The notes beneath the pieces were generated by a model that did not search any database, was not told the DNA's origin, and saw only the letters and a list, made by a program, of their open reading frames with translations. A DNA stretch of 64,000 nt, taken from NCBI RefSeq assembly GCF_000410515.1, contig NC_021500.1, positions 3,844,001 through 3,908,000 of the forward strand, written 5' to 3'. Made by a program: the position numbers and the translations under genes. Every line of letters begins with the position of its first letter. The first letter of the stretch is position 1. This DNA is from Enterobacter sp. R4-368. Its GTDB lineage: Bacteria > Pseudomonadota > Gammaproteobacteria > Enterobacterales > Enterobacteriaceae. Positions 43,922 to 54,862 of this stretch are shown here, piece by piece.

Positions 43922-46627
43922 ATGCTTACCAATTTGTTAACTAAAGTATTCGGTAGTCGTAACGATCGTACGCTGCGTCGCATGCGTAAAACTGTTGCCC
44001 AGATTAACGCCATGGAACCGGCGATGGAGCAGCTCAGCGATGACGAGCTGAAAGGTAAAACTGCTGAGTTTCGCGCGCGTCTGGAAAAAGGCGAGAGCGT
44101 AGATAGCCTGCTGCCAGAAGCGTTCGCCGTCGTGCGAGAAGCGAGTAAACGCGTGTTCGGCATGCGCCATTTCGACGTGCAGCTGCTGGGCGGTATGGTG
44201 CTTAACGATCGCTGTATTGCAGAGATGCGTACCGGTGAAGGTAAAACATTAACCGCAACATTGCCGGCCTACCTGAACGCCCTGAGCGGTAAAGGCGTGC
44301 ACGTCGTAACGGTGAACGACTATCTGGCGCAACGTGACGCCGAAAATAACCGTCCACTGTTTGAATTCCTCGGCCTGAGCGTTGGCATCAACCTGCCGGG
44401 CATGCCGTCTGTCGCTAAGCGCGAAGCCTACGCCGCTGACATTACTTACGGTACAAACAACGAATATGGCTTCGATTACCTGCGCGATAACATGGCGTTC
44501 AGCCCTGAAGAACGCGTGCAACGTAAACTGCACTACGCACTGGTGGATGAGGTCGACTCCATCCTGATCGATGAAGCGCGTACTCCGCTGATCATCTCTG
44601 GTCCGGCGGAAGACAGCTCCGATCTGTATAAAAAAGTGAACAAAATCATCCCGCATCTGATTCGTCAGGAGAAAGAAGATTCTGACACTTTCCAGGGTGA
44701 AGGCCACTTCTCCGTAGACGAGAAAGCGCGTCAGGTTACCCTGACCGAACGTGGTCTGGTGCTGATTGAAGAGCTGCTGGTAAAAGAAGGCATCATGGAA
44801 GAAGGCGAGTCGCTCTACTCTCCTGCGAATATCATGCTGATGCACCACGTCACTGCTGCTCTGCGTGCCCACGCGCTGTTTACCCGCGATGTTGACTACA
44901 TCGTGAAAGATGGCGAAGTCATTATCGTTGATGAACACACCGGGCGTACCATGCAGGGTCGTCGCTGGTCCGATGGTCTGCACCAGGCCGTTGAAGCCAA
45001 AGAAGGCGTGGAAATCCAGAATGAAAACCAGACTCTGGCTTCGATCACCTTCCAGAACTATTTCCGCCTGTATGAAAAACTCGCCGGGATGACCGGTACT
45101 GCGGATACCGAAGCGTTCGAATTCAGTTCAATCTATAAACTGGATACCGTTGTCGTTCCGACTAACCGCCCAATGATCCGTAAAGATATGCCGGATCTGG
45201 TCTATATGACTGAAGCGGAAAAAATTCAGGCGATTATCGAAGACATTAAAGAGCGTACAGCTAAAGGACAGCCAGTGCTGGTGGGGACTATCTCCATCGA
45301 AAAATCAGAAGTTGTGTCCAATGAGCTGACAAAAGCGGGAATCAAACACAACGTTCTGAACGCCAAATTCCACGCCAAAGAAGCAGATATCGTGGCGCAA
45401 GCGGGATACACCGGTGCGGTGACCATTGCGACGAACATGGCCGGTCGTGGTACGGATATCGTGCTGGGCGGGAGCTGGCAGGCTGAGCTGGCTGAGATCG
45501 AAGATCCAACGCCTGAGCAAATCGCCAAAGTGAAAGCCGACTGGCAGGTGCGTCACGATGCAGTGCTGGCGGCGGGCGGCCTGCACATTATCGGTACTGA
45601 GCGTCACGAATCACGCCGTATCGATAACCAGTTGCGTGGTCGTTCTGGTCGTCAGGGTGATGCGGGTTCCTCCCGTTTCTACCTCTCCATGGAAGATGCG
45701 CTGATGCGTATTTTTGCCTCCGACCGTGTTTCCGGCATGATGCGTAAGCTGGGGATGAAGCCGGGTGAAGCGATTGAACACCCGTGGGTCACCAAAGCCA
45801 TTGCCAACGCCCAGCGTAAAGTGGAAAGCCGCAACTTTGACATTCGTAAGCAACTGCTGGAATACGATGATGTGGCCAACGATCAGCGTCGCGCGATTTA
45901 CACCCAGCGTAACGAATTGCTGGACGTATCTGATGTTAGCGAAACGATTACCAGCATTCGTGAAGATGTCTTTAAAGCGACTATTGATGGCCATATTCCA
46001 CCGCAGTCTCTGGAAGAGATGTGGGATGTTCCTGGTCTGCAGGAACGTCTGAAAAACGACTTCGATCTCGACCTGCCGATCGCAGAATGGCTGGATAAAG
46101 AGCCGGATCTGCATGAAGAAACGCTGCGTGAACGTATTCTGCAAAGCGCGGTTGAAACCTATCAGCGCAAAGAGGAAGTTGTTGGCGCAGAGATGATGCG
46201 TCACTTCGAAAAAGGCGTAATGCTGCAAACGCTTGATTCCTTGTGGAAAGAGCACCTGGCGGCGATGGATTATCTGCGTCAGGGTATCCACCTGCGTGGT
46301 TATGCGCAAAAAGATCCGAAGCAGGAATATAAGCGTGAATCTTTCGCCATGTTTGCTGCGATGCTGGAGTCGCTGAAATACGAAGTCATCAGCACGCTGA
46401 GTAAGGTACAGGTGCGTATGCCGGAAGAAGTGGAAGAGATGGAGCAGCAGCGCCGTCAGGAAGCTGAACGTCTGGCGCAGATGCAGCAACTGAGCCACCA
46501 GGATGACGAATCCGCCGCTGCGGCAGAACTTGCCGCACAAACTGGCGAACGCAAAGTAGGGCGCAACGATCCGTGCCCGTGTGGTTCCGGTAAAAAATAC
46601 AAACAGTGCCACGGGCGTCTGGCATAA
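43922..46627 (+). CDS. secA: Protein translocase ATPase SecA
   Basis: Motor that drives preproteins through SecYEG. The protein has 901 residues, as in E. coli. Walker A MRTGEGKT is near residue 102, DEAD-like [11 protein letters not shown] near 207, the preprotein cross-linking domain at about 220-375, and the second nucleotide domain includes GTISIEKSE and [17 protein letters not shown]. The C-terminal zinc-binding tail [13 protein letters not shown], used for SecB and phospholipid contact, is present. It is translated under SecM control. Confidence 0.99.
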   Translation: MLTNLLTKVFGSRNDRTLRRMRKTVAQINAMEPAMEQLSDDELKGKTAEFRARLEKGESVDSLLPEAFAVVREASKRVFGMRHFDVQLLGGMVLNDRCIAEMRTGEGKTLTATLPAYLNALSGKGVHVVTVNDYLAQRDAENNRPLFEFLGLSVGINLPGMPSVAKREAYAADITYGTNNEYGFDYLRDNMAFSPEERVQRKLHYALVDEVDSILIDEARTPLIISGPAEDSSDLYKKVNKIIPHLIRQEKEDSDTFQGEGHFSVDEKARQVTLTERGLVLIEELLVKEGIMEEGESLYSPANIMLMHHVTAALRAHALFTRDVDYIVKDGEVIIVDEHTGRTMQGRRWSDGLHQAVEAKEGVEIQNENQTLASITFQNYFRLYEKLAGMTGTADTEAFEFSSIYKLDTVVVPTNRPMIRKDMPDLVYMTEAEKIQAIIEDIKERTAKGQPVLVGTISIEKSEVVSNELTKAGIKHNVLNAKFHAKEADIVAQAGYTGAVTIATNMAGRGTDIVLGGSWQAELAEIEDPTPEQIAKVKADWQVRHDAVLAAGGLHIIGTERHESRRIDNQLRGRSGRQGDAGSSRFYLSMEDALMRIFASDRVSGMMRKLGMKPGEAIEHPWVTKAIANAQRKVESRNFDIRKQLLEYDDVANDQRRAIYTQRNELLDVSDVSETITSIREDVFKATIDGHIPPQSLEEMWDVPGLQERLKNDFDLDLPIAEWLDKEPDLHEETLRERILQSAVETYQRKEEVVGAEMMRHFEKGVMLQTLDSLWKEHLAAMDYLRQGIHLRGYAQKDPKQEYKRESFAMFAAMLESLKYEVISTLSKVQVRMPEEVEEMEQQRRQEAERLAQMQQLSHQDDESAAAAELAAQTGERKVGRNDPCPCGSGKKYKQCHGRLA

Positions 46628-46648
46628 CGCGTTAATAATAATTACGAA

Positions 46649-46672
46649 GGCGCAGATATCTGCGCCTTTTTT
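46649..46672 (+). terminator. Terminator between secA and mutT
   Basis: Perfect 18-bp palindrome GGCGCAGATATCTGCGCC followed by six T, 21 bp after secA. It lies 15 bp before mutT, so mutT either relies on read-through or has a promoter overlapping this site. Confidence 0.85.
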
Positions 46673-46686
46673 ATGGGATCTGCAGA

Positions 46687-47076
46687 ATGAAAATACTCAA
46701 CATCGCCGTAGGGATCATCCGTAATCCGCAAGGAGAAATCTTTATTACCCGGCGAGCCGCCGATGCGCATATGGCAAATAAACTGGAATTCCCCGGCGGC
46801 AAGATTGAAGCCGGTGAAACCCCTGAGCAGGCCATGATCCGCGAATTACAGGAAGAAGTGGGTATAACACCTGTTGAAGCGGTACTGTTTGATAAGCTGG
46901 AATATCAGTTCCCGGATCGCCATATCACGTTGTGGTTCTGGCTGGTAGAGCGCTGGGAAGGGCAGCCCTGGGGTAAAGAGGGACAACCAGGCGAGTGGAT
47001 AGCGCAGGATAAGCTGAATGCGGAAGATTTCCCGCCGGCGAATGAACCCGTTATTACCAGGCTGGCGCAGCGCTAA
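46687..47076 (+). CDS. mutT: 8-oxo-dGTP diphosphatase MutT
   Basis: Nudix hydrolase that removes 8-oxo-dGTP from the nucleotide pool and so prevents A:T to C:G changes. The protein has 129 residues, as in E. coli. The Nudix box Gx5Ex7REUxEExGU lies at residues 38-60 with G38, E44, R52, E53, E56, E57 and G59. It lies downstream of secA and converges on yacG. Confidence 0.97.
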   Translation: MKILNIAVGIIRNPQGEIFITRRAADAHMANKLEFPGGKIEAGETPEQAMIRELQEEVGITPVEAVLFDKLEYQFPDRHITLWFWLVERWEGQPWGKEGQPGEWIAQDKLNAEDFPPANEPVITRLAQR

Positions 47077-47103
47077 GCAACACGCCAGCTGGTTTGTTGG
47101 CGA

Positions 47104-47298
47104 TTACGGCTGCTCTTCACTCCAGTCATCGCTGTCGGAGAGATCGCCTGAACTTGGAATACGCTTCTCTTCTGCAGCCCATTCGCCTAAGTCAATAAGC
47201 TGGCAGCGTTTGGAGCAAAAGGGGCGAAACGGGCTTTCTTCACCCCAGACCACAGATTTGCCGCAGGTTGGGCAGTTAACCATCGTAGCTTCAGTCAT
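47104..47298 (-). CDS. yacG: DNA gyrase inhibitor YacG
   Basis: Small zinc protein that binds GyrB and inhibits gyrase. The protein has 64 residues (E. coli 65). The zinc ligands C9, C12, C28 and C32 are in NCPTCG and FCSKRCQ, followed by the conserved [15 protein letters not shown]. It is the last gene of coaE-zapD-yacG, 11 bp after zapD. Confidence 0.95.
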   Translation of the reverse strand: MTEATMVNCPTCGKSVVWGEESPFRPFCSKRCQLIDLGEWAAEEKRIPSSGDLSDSDDWSEEQP

Positions 47299-47309
47299 TA
47301 CAGAACTCC

Positions 47310-48053
47310 TTAACAGCAGGCCAGTTCAAAATCAAGCCGCTCCGGTACCAGGCCGTTTTCGCTGTCGAGGGGCATAAAACGTATAGCAAAGCGGCTCTTA
47401 TGGCCGGAAATTTGTGGATATAAACGCTCTTTCAAAGGCAATTGCAGGCGCAGCAGGTCGGCATCTTCGCCATTATCCTGGTAAAAACCATTCAGGCTGG
47501 TCTGGCGACGAAATGGTGCAGCGTTGCGAATAAGATCAAGGATCAGCGATAGCGTTGCGCGCAGCGGTTCAAGGCTTGCAAGCCATATTTCGATTTGCGC
47601 ATCGCGCTGTTCTTGGGGTAAGTGCAGCCACATATGCAACGTGGGCAAATCGAAACTACAACATCCGCCGGGGATACTCAGGCGCTGGCGCACCAGCCCA
47701 ATCAGGCGATCTTCACGTAATAACTGACCGATGCGTGGTGCGGTCATCAACACAGCGCCGCTCTCTTTCAACTGCTGGCGGATAGCCTCAATACGATTGA
47801 GATCAACGCCGGGCACTTCGCTCCAGGCGCGCAGTTTACGTTGCTGACGCTCCAGCTCTTTCAGTAATTCAGTGCGGGTATCGCCCCGCTCAAACACATC
47901 CAGCAATTCACCTACGTTGCGGAAAAAGTGCAGCGCGTCTGCGTGATCGCTCACCGGTAAATGAACCGAAAGTTGTTGCAGTAAAAACTCAACGCGCAGC
48001 CAGGTACGCATCTTTTCATTAAGCGGATGTTCAAAAAGGATGTGGGTGTGCAT
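47310..48053 (-). CDS. zapD: Cell division protein ZapD
   Basis: Cross-links FtsZ filaments by binding the FtsZ C-terminal peptide; cytoplasmic. The protein has 247 residues, as in E. coli. Conserved segments are [15 protein letters not shown] at the N-terminus, [16 protein letters not shown] in the middle and [14 protein letters not shown] near the end. The ATG shares a base with the coaE stop (TAATG). Confidence 0.96.
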   Translation of the reverse strand: MHTHILFEHPLNEKMRTWLRVEFLLQQLSVHLPVSDHADALHFFRNVGELLDVFERGDTRTELLKELERQQRKLRAWSEVPGVDLNRIEAIRQQLKESGAVLMTAPRIGQLLREDRLIGLVRQRLSIPGGCCSFDLPTLHMWLHLPQEQRDAQIEIWLASLEPLRATLSLILDLIRNAAPFRRQTSLNGFYQDNGEDADLLRLQLPLKERLYPQISGHKSRFAIRFMPLDSENGLVPERLDFELACC

Positions 48054-48673
48054 TACGGTTTTTCCTGTGATACGGCCTGCGAAGCATAACGTAGATAGGC
48101 TGCATGCAGGCGGGCAACATCCGATGCTATCGCATCTGGTGCGCCATTATTGTCAATAACATCATCCGCGATGGCAAGTCGCGCTTCACGCGTGGCCTGA
48201 GCCGTGAGAATTTTTTCTGCATGTTCTCGGCTGACACCATCGCGCTGCATGGTGCGTAAAATTTGTGTCTCAACCGGGACGTCGACGACTAAAACGCGAT
48301 CGGCTTTATCATAAAGCTGGTTTTCCACCAGCAACGGAACAACCCACAGTACATAAGGTGACGTCGCTTGCGCAATCTGGTGCTGGGTCAGTTTTTGAAT
48401 AAGCGGGTGGAGCAAACCGTTTAGCCATGCTTTATCGGCTGGGGATGCAAAAATATGTTCGCGCAACAAACGACGATTCAGTGATCCGTCCTTGAGCAGC
48501 ATTTCAGCGCCGAAATGTCCGACAATGGCGCGTAATGCTTCGGTTCCGGGTTCCACAACCTGACGTGCGATAATATCCGCGTCGATAACATTAACACCCA
48601 ATGCAGCAAAGGCATTTGCCACGGTGCTTTTACCGCTGCCGATGCCGCCAGTTAACGCGACCGTATACCCCAT
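48053..48673 (-). CDS. coaE: Dephospho-CoA kinase
   Basis: Last step of coenzyme A synthesis: phosphorylates the 3'-hydroxyl of dephospho-CoA. The protein has 206 residues, as in E. coli. The P-loop GGIGSGKST is at residues 9-17, with further conserved pieces [13 protein letters not shown] and HPLIQK. It is the first gene of the coaE-zapD-yacG operon and divergent from guaC. Confidence 0.97.
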   Translation of the reverse strand: MGYTVALTGGIGSGKSTVANAFAALGVNVIDADIIARQVVEPGTEALRAIVGHFGAEMLLKDGSLNRRLLREHIFASPADKAWLNGLLHPLIQKLTQHQIAQATSPYVLWVVPLLVENQLYDKADRVLVVDVPVETQILRTMQRDGVSREHAEKILTAQATREARLAIADDVIDNNGAPDAIASDVARLHAAYLRYASQAVSQEKP

Positions 48674-48992
48674 AACACTTAGTCCTAAAATAGCCTGCCA
48701 TTCACCACTCTGCGTCTTTTTTCCTGCTTTCGTAACGGTATTTTGCCATCTCTGATAAGAGAAAAACGCAAAAGTGCTAATATAATTATTAAATTATTCA
48801 GTTAGTTGTGATTAAAGCAAGCGACAATGAAATCAATTAACCCAAACTTGCCTGTTCACCAGGTAAATTTATAGGATTGTAGCGTAAAAAAAGAGAATTT
48901 CGCAGTCTTGCACGGTCCTTATTAGCGCGTATGATAGCGTCACTGGAGTTGTGAGTTTGTCATGTCGCCATTAACCCCAGGAATCTGCACAC
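48674..48992. promoter_or_regulatory. Divergent coaE-guaC spacer
   Basis: 319 bp, AT-rich in the middle (about 48770-48900), without an ORF. It should hold both promoters. I see no operator that I can name with confidence; an imperfect ACGCAAAAGTGC does not meet the PurR consensus. Confidence 0.45.
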
Positions 48993-50036
48993 ATGCGTAT
49001 TGAAGAAGATCTGAAATTAGGTTTCAAAGACGTTCTTATCCGCCCTAAACGTTCTACCCTCAAAAGCCGTTCCGATGTTGAACTGGAGCGCAAATTCACA
49101 TTTAAACATTCCGGGATGAACTGGTCCGGCGTACCCGTTATCGCTGCCAATATGGATACCGTTGGCACGTTCGCGATGGCGAAAGCGTTGGCGTCCTTCG
49201 ATATTCTTACCGCTGTACACAAACACTACTCTGTTGAAGACTGGAAAGCCTTTATTCAGCGTGAGTCTGCAGATGTGCTGCGTCATGTGATGGTTTCTAC
49301 TGGCACATCCGATGCCGATTTCGAAAAAACCAAACAGATCCTCGCGTTACATGCAGATCTGAATTTTGTCTGCATCGATGTGGCGAACGGTTACTCAGAA
49401 CATTTCGTGCAGTTCGTTGCTAAAGCACGTGAAGCCTGGCCGAATAAAACTATCTGTGCCGGTAACGTCGTCACGGGTGAAATGTGTGAGGAACTCATTC
49501 TTTCCGGCGCCGACATCGTGAAAGTGGGTATCGGCCCGGGTTCTGTGTGCACCACTCGCGTAAAAACCGGCGTCGGTTACCCTCAGTTGTCTGCGGTGAT
49601 CGAGTGTGCCGATGCGGCTCACGGCCTCGGGGGGCAGATTGTCAGTGACGGTGGCTGTACCGTACCTGGCGATGTGGCGAAAGCTTTCGGCGGCGGCGCG
49701 GATTTCGTTATGCTCGGCGGTATGCTGGCGGGTCATGAAGAGAGCGGTGGAACCATCGTTGAAGAAAACGGTGAGAAATACATGCTTTTCTATGGCATGA
49801 GCTCCGAATCCGCCATGAATCGCCACGTTGGTGGTGTTGCAGGTTACCGCGCGGCGGAAGGCAAAACCGTGAAGCTGACGTTGCGTGGCCCGGTGGAAAA
49901 TACCGCACGCGATATCCTCGGTGGTTTGCGTTCAGCCTGTACTTATGTTGGCGCTTCCCGCCTGAAAGAGCTGACCAAACGCACCACCTTTATCCGCGTT
50001 CAGGAGCAGGAAAACCGCGTTTTCAATAGCCTCTGA
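48993..50036 (+). CDS. guaC: GMP reductase
   Basis: Reduces GMP to IMP with NADPH, returning guanine nucleotides to the adenine branch. The protein has 347 residues, as in E. coli; IMPDH-like barrel. The catalytic cysteine C186 is in GPGSVCTTR, and the phosphate-binding [25 protein letters not shown] stretch (only partly quoted) follows. AGGA lies about 12 nt before the ATG. Confidence 0.97.
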   Translation: MRIEEDLKLGFKDVLIRPKRSTLKSRSDVELERKFTFKHSGMNWSGVPVIAANMDTVGTFAMAKALASFDILTAVHKHYSVEDWKAFIQRESADVLRHVMVSTGTSDADFEKTKQILALHADLNFVCIDVANGYSEHFVQFVAKAREAWPNKTICAGNVVTGEMCEELILSGADIVKVGIGPGSVCTTRVKTGVGYPQLSAVIECADAAHGLGGQIVSDGGCTVPGDVAKAFGGGADFVMLGGMLAGHEESGGTIVEENGEKYMLFYGMSSESAMNRHVGGVAGYRAAEGKTVKLTLRGPVENTARDILGGLRSACTYVGASRLKELTKRTTFIRVQEQENRVFNSL

Positions 50037-50043
50037 CGAGTTT

Positions 50044-50067
50044 GCAGGCGCACAGCGTTGCGCCTGC
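50044..50067. terminator. Candidate bidirectional terminator between guaC and hofC
   Basis: GCAGGCGC (50044-50051) / GCGCCTGC (50060-50067) stem in the 32-bp gap between the convergent genes. There is only a poor T-run on either side. Confidence 0.5.
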
Positions 50068-50068
50068 A

Positions 50069-51271
50069 TTATCCGCCACCACTCATCGCATCTCCCAGAT
50101 GAAAGATGGGCAAATACATTGCCACAACTAATACCCCGATAATAAGCCCAGTAACCACCAGTAATAGCGGTTCCAGCACTGCGGCCAGACCATCAGCCTG
50201 ACGCTGGGTTTGTTCGCTATGATGCCGGGCCAGATTCTCCAGCATGCTGTCCAGCGCGCCAGAAACTTCCCCTGTGCGAACCAACTGAATGCACAATGGT
50301 GGGAATTCACCACTCTGTTGTAACGCTGCCGAAATAGCCGCACCCTGAGTAATTTCCTGATGCGCGCGTTGCAGCACCGCCTGCCAGTAAGGGCAGGAGA
50401 GAGTTTCCCGTACGCTCTCCAGCCCTTGCAAAAACGCGATCCCCGCACGCTGTGTCAGTGCCAGGACGGTAAATATCTGGCTCAGGCGCTGGCCACGAAG
50501 CAGCGGGCCAATGATCGGGCTTGCCAGTAGTAACCGCTGCCGATGGCGTTGCCAGCCTGTATGGTTGCGCAGCATCCGTAAAACACCGCTTGTTAATAAT
50601 GCGCACACCATTAAGGGCAGTGCCGCTTGCTGCATGATCGCAGCACCCGCAATGACACCTCGCGTCAGCATCGGCAGCGGGGTATTGAATGTCCGGTAAA
50701 TGGCGGTGAATTCCGGTAGTACCAGATAGATCATGGCCAGCACCACGACGGCAGTCAGTGCGAGGATGATTAACGGATAGCGCAGCGCTTTTTTCACTTT
50801 CAGTGTTAACTCTCGCTGCGCTTTTTGCTGGCTGGCGAGTTTAAAGCAGCACTCATCCAGCTTGCCGGTTAATTCACCGGTGCGAATCATTGCCAGCCAG
50901 AGCGGTGGAAACACTTCTGGCCATTGGCGCAGTGCAGCGGAGAAGGTTTCACCCTGCTCCAGCGCTTGTGCCAGATGATGTAACAATGCGCGCCACTGCT
51001 TTGCAGGATGCTGTTCAGCCAGAAGTTGTAACCCTTCCGGCAACGTGAGTCCTGCCCGCAGTAAGGTTGCCAGTTGATGAAGTAACTGGCTGCTGTGTTC
51101 CGGCTTCCAGAGTGCGCGCCGTATGACGCAGCGCTTTATCGCAAGCGGATGAATTTGCTGTTGGTTCAACAGCAACAGTGTGCTGGTGCGGTTTTCGCTC
51201 CAGAACAACCCACTTTGCAGTTCACCGCTTTTTTCGAGCCCGGACCATTGCCAGAGTTGTTTACTTGCCAT
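50069..51271 (-). CDS. hofC: Type IV pilus assembly platform protein HofC
   Basis: PilC/GspF-family inner-membrane protein of the PpdD pilus machine. The protein has 400 residues, as in E. coli. Two T2SSF domains (about residues 70-190 and 270-390) are seen, with membrane segments near 170-190, 215-235 and 375-395. Conserved GEFPPLCIQLVRTGEVSGALD and WLAMIRTGELTGKLDE mark the repeats. It overlaps hofB by 11 bp. Confidence 0.93.
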   Translation of the reverse strand: MASKQLWQWSGLEKSGELQSGLFWSENRTSTLLLLNQQQIHPLAIKRCVIRRALWKPEHSSQLLHQLATLLRAGLTLPEGLQLLAEQHPAKQWRALLHHLAQALEQGETFSAALRQWPEVFPPLWLAMIRTGELTGKLDECCFKLASQQKAQRELTLKVKKALRYPLIILALTAVVVLAMIYLVLPEFTAIYRTFNTPLPMLTRGVIAGAAIMQQAALPLMVCALLTSGVLRMLRNHTGWQRHRQRLLLASPIIGPLLRGQRLSQIFTVLALTQRAGIAFLQGLESVRETLSCPYWQAVLQRAHQEITQGAAISAALQQSGEFPPLCIQLVRTGEVSGALDSMLENLARHHSEQTQRQADGLAAVLEPLLLVVTGLIIGVLVVAMYLPIFHLGDAMSGGG

Positions 51272-52655
51272 CAGGGAAACCCAATATGCGTACCAGCTCC
51301 TCGAGCGTGGTCAGCCCTTGTTCAACGGCGAGGCAGCCATGCTGAAAAAGCGTAGTCATCCCCCCTGCGCGTGCCCGCTGTTCGATCTCATCCGCGCTGA
51401 GATCGCTGGCGATGGCCTGGCGAACGTCCGGGGTGATGGCGAGTACTTCGAATAACGCGACGCGTCCATAGAAACCGTGATAGCACTGCTCACAACCTTC
51501 GGCGCGCCAGCGAGGCAGCGGGCGCGGCCACAGATTGTCGGGCAAATGGATATTTTCCACTCCCAGCTTGCGGCAATGCGGGCACAGTTTTCTCACCAGC
51601 CGCTGTGCGACAACCAACGAAAGCGCGGAAGAGATCATCCAGCGCGCAACCCCCATTTGCTGAATGCGCACCAGCGTTTCGCTGGTCGAGTTGGTGTGCA
51701 ATGTCGACAGCACCAGGTGGCCGGTTTGTGCGGCTTTGATGGCGATTTCCGCCGTTTCGCCATCGCGGATTTCGCCGACCATGATGATATCGGGATCCTG
51801 GCGCAGTAAGGCGCGCAGCACACTTTGAAAGGTCAACCCGGCACGCGGGTTTATCTGCGTCTGATTCAAACCGTTCAGCGGGATCTCGACCGGATCTTCA
51901 ACGCTACAGATGTTGACCTCCTGCTTGTTACGCGCCTGAAGTGCGCTGTATAGCGTTACTGTTTTACCACTGCCGGTAGGCCCGGTGACCAGCAACAGCC
52001 CCTGTGGTTGCGCCAGCGCGTTATTAAAGAGCGCCATTTGCGTTTCCGTCATACCAAGGGCGGCGATCTCCAGCGCCTGGTTAACCTGGTGCAAAAGCCG
52101 TAAGACGACTTTTTCGCCGTGGCGGCAGGGCAGGGTTGCGATACGAAACGAAACAGACTGCCCTGACAACTCGACATTGAACTGTCCATCCTGCGGGAGA
52201 CGTCGTTCGGCGATATCAAGGTTACCGAGCACTTTTAGCCTTGCTGTCAGGGTGCTGGCAAGTGTGCCGGGGAGCGGCGTTAAAGCATGCAGTACCCCGT
52301 CAACACGCAGGCGAATGACATACTGGGTTTCGCCGGGCTCAAAATGGATGTCGGAAGCGCGTAGCATCAGTGCCTGTTGCAGCGTGTGGTTTAAAATTTC
52401 TACCGCAGAGCCGCTCTCTTCTTTGGGCTCTTGTATTACCGGTACTGGGGGCTGCGCGGTTACCTGCTGGTGCTTATCCATCTGTTCCGGTGTCCAGCAG
52501 CGGATATCGATGCGTTTTTGCACCGCGAATTGCAGCGATTCCATCAGCTCTGTGCTGGGGCTATCCACAACGGCAATAGTGAGCACATCGATTTCGTTAT
52601 TGAGCACAACCGCATTGTGGCGCTGGCAGAGCGCGATAAGTTTGTCCTCTTTCAT
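51261..52655 (-). CDS. hofB: Type IV pilus assembly ATPase HofB
   Basis: PilB/GspE-family hexameric ATPase that powers assembly of the PpdD pilus. The protein has 464 residues (E. coli 461). Walker A GPTGSGKT is near residue 220, the aspartate-box region RALLRQDPDIIMVGEIRD near 285, and a zinc-type tetracysteine set (CPHC and CEQC) near 365-395. It lies 9 bp after ppdD. In E. coli this operon is poorly expressed in the laboratory. Confidence 0.94.
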   Translation of the reverse strand: MKEDKLIALCQRHNAVVLNNEIDVLTIAVVDSPSTELMESLQFAVQKRIDIRCWTPEQMDKHQQVTAQPPVPVIQEPKEESGSAVEILNHTLQQALMLRASDIHFEPGETQYVIRLRVDGVLHALTPLPGTLASTLTARLKVLGNLDIAERRLPQDGQFNVELSGQSVSFRIATLPCRHGEKVVLRLLHQVNQALEIAALGMTETQMALFNNALAQPQGLLLVTGPTGSGKTVTLYSALQARNKQEVNICSVEDPVEIPLNGLNQTQINPRAGLTFQSVLRALLRQDPDIIMVGEIRDGETAEIAIKAAQTGHLVLSTLHTNSTSETLVRIQQMGVARWMISSALSLVVAQRLVRKLCPHCRKLGVENIHLPDNLWPRPLPRWRAEGCEQCYHGFYGRVALFEVLAITPDVRQAIASDLSADEIEQRARAGGMTTLFQHGCLAVEQGLTTLEELVRILGFPDGK

Positions 52656-52664
52656 TGCTGCTCC

Positions 52665-53099
52665 TTAGCGTCCGGTACGGAAAACATCTTCGCAAGCCTG
52701 TTGCAGTGCGCTATCCGCTTGCGTATTGCATGTGCGCGTCCAACCCTGCATCCCCTCGGCACTGTTCCACTGTGGCGTCATGACCACACTCAGCCCGTTC
52801 AGGCTCTCTTGCCCGGTCAGCGTGACGATGCCTTTTGCAACGCTCATGGCAGAAACATATCGCGTGGTTGTCGGCGCGGGGATGCCATTACTGCTGGCAT
52901 CGCAGGTATCTAAGCCACCGCGCTCCAGCGCGCATAACTCGATTGCGGTGCGATAGGGAACATAGGCTTGCAGCATGTCGGTTAGCGCGGCTTTACGCAG
53001 GTAGTTTTGGTAGGCAGGAATACCGATAGCGCTCAAAATGGCAATGATGCCAATAACCACCATCAGCTCAATTAAGGTGAATCCTTGCTGTCTGTTCAT
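52665..53099 (-). CDS. ppdD: Prepilin peptidase-dependent pilin PpdD
   Basis: Major type IVa pilin. The protein has 144 residues (E. coli 146). The class III leader is MNRQQG with cleavage before F7; the mature N-terminus FTLIELMVVIGIIAILSAIG carries E at position 5 and forms the membrane and assembly helix. Two cysteine pairs are seen in the globular domain. The ATG at 53099 is the family start; a longer upstream reading is rejected. The Shine-Dalgarno lies in one arm of a small hairpin. Confidence 0.97.
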   Translation of the reverse strand: MNRQQGFTLIELMVVIGIIAILSAIGIPAYQNYLRKAALTDMLQAYVPYRTAIELCALERGGLDTCDASSNGIPAPTTTRYVSAMSVAKGIVTLTGQESLNGLSVVMTPQWNSAEGMQGWTRTCNTQADSALQQACEDVFRTGR

Positions 53100-53102
53100 A
53101 AA

Positions 53103-53122
53103 CGGCTCCTTGTTTTGAGCCG
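53103..53122 (-). promoter_or_regulatory. Hairpin over the ppdD ribosome binding site
   Basis: Minus-strand CGGCTC and GAGCCG form a 6-bp stem with an 8-nt loop. The AAGGAG ribosome site begins in the loop and runs into the second arm, so the stem would limit translation. Confidence 0.5.
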
Positions 53123-53238
53123 CTACTCTGTCAGCGCCTGGACTGGCTGGCGAGACGCAAAAAGAAGAGTGGGAAAGAGGCTTCCAGCGTTGTTGATGAA
53201 ATTGCAGTTCACAACAAAAAAGGTGCGAGTTAGCACGC

Positions 53239-53263
53239 AAAAAAAACGGGCCTGTGGCCCGTT
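53239..53263 (-). terminator. nadC terminator
   Basis: AACGGGCC-TGT-GGCCCGTT stem (53245-53263), followed on the minus strand by a run of eight T, 13 bp after the nadC stop. Confidence 0.9.
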
Positions 53264-53275
53264 CAAAAGTGAGGA

Positions 53276-54202
<927 letters not shown>

Positions 54203-54298
54203 TTAGGTGATGTCCTGCTGGCAACGCCATTACGGGACACAGTGCAAACATGCTACTCTGAAGCGTGTTTCAGCACCATCCTCTATAAGGAGTTCCTT

Positions 54299-54862
54299 AT
54301 GCAGTTACGCAAGGGCTGGCTGGTTGAGGCGCGGCATGTGCCGTCTCCCCATTTTGATTGCCGCCCGGACGATGAACAGCCTTCATTACTGGTGGTACAT
54401 AATATTAGCTTGCCCCCCGGTAAATTTGGCGGCCCGTGGATAGACGCGCTGTTCACCGGCACGCTGGATGCCAGCGCCGATCCGTTCTTCGAAGAGATTG
54501 TTCATCTGCGCGTTTCCGCACACTGCCTGATTCGCCGTGATGGCGAGATTGTGCAGTATGTGCCTTTTGATAAACGCGCCTGGCATGCAGGCGTCTCTTC
54601 GTATCATGGGCGGGAACGCTGTAACGACTTTTCCATTGGTATCGAGCTTGAGGGCACCGATCATCTGCCTTATACCGATGCGCAATACCGCCAGCTGGCG
54701 GCAGTGACACGAACGGTGATTGAGCTTTACCCGTCGATTGCCGACAATATGACCGGGCATAGCGATATCGCCCCCGAACGCAAGACCGATCCCGGGCCGG
54801 CTTTTGATTGGGCGAGATTTCGTGCGCTGGTTGCCGGTATGTCAGAAAAGGAGATGCCATGA
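54299..54862 (+). CDS. ampD: 1,6-anhydro-MurNAc-L-alanine amidase AmpD
   Basis: Cytoplasmic zinc amidase of cell-wall recycling. Its loss raises the anhydromuropeptides that turn AmpR into an activator of ampC. The protein has 187 residues, the length in Citrobacter and Enterobacter. The zinc ligands H34, H154 and D164 and the catalytic K162 are present. The ATG at 54299 has a perfect AAGGAG before it. It overlaps ampE by 4 bp. It looks intact, so no derepressed AmpC state is suggested from this gene. Confidence 0.97.
   Translation: MQLRKGWLVEARHVPSPHFDCRPDDEQPSLLVVHNISLPPGKFGGPWIDALFTGTLDASADPFFEEIVHLRVSAHCLIRRDGEIVQYVPFDKRAWHAGVSSYHGRERCNDFSIGIELEGTDHLPYTDAQYRQLAAVTRTVIELYPSIADNMTGHSDIAPERKTDPGPAFDWARFRALVAGMSEKEMP

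Noticed and set aside
48770-48800. Possible PurR operator before guaC (ACGCAAAAGTGC)
   Set aside because: It lacks the central CG and the second half of ACGCAAACGTTTNCNT.
53140-53175. Possible CRP-S (Sxy-dependent) site before ppdD
   Set aside because: Only one half (TTTTTGCG on the minus strand) resembles the TGCGA-N6-TCGCA pattern; the second half is missing, so I do not annotate it.
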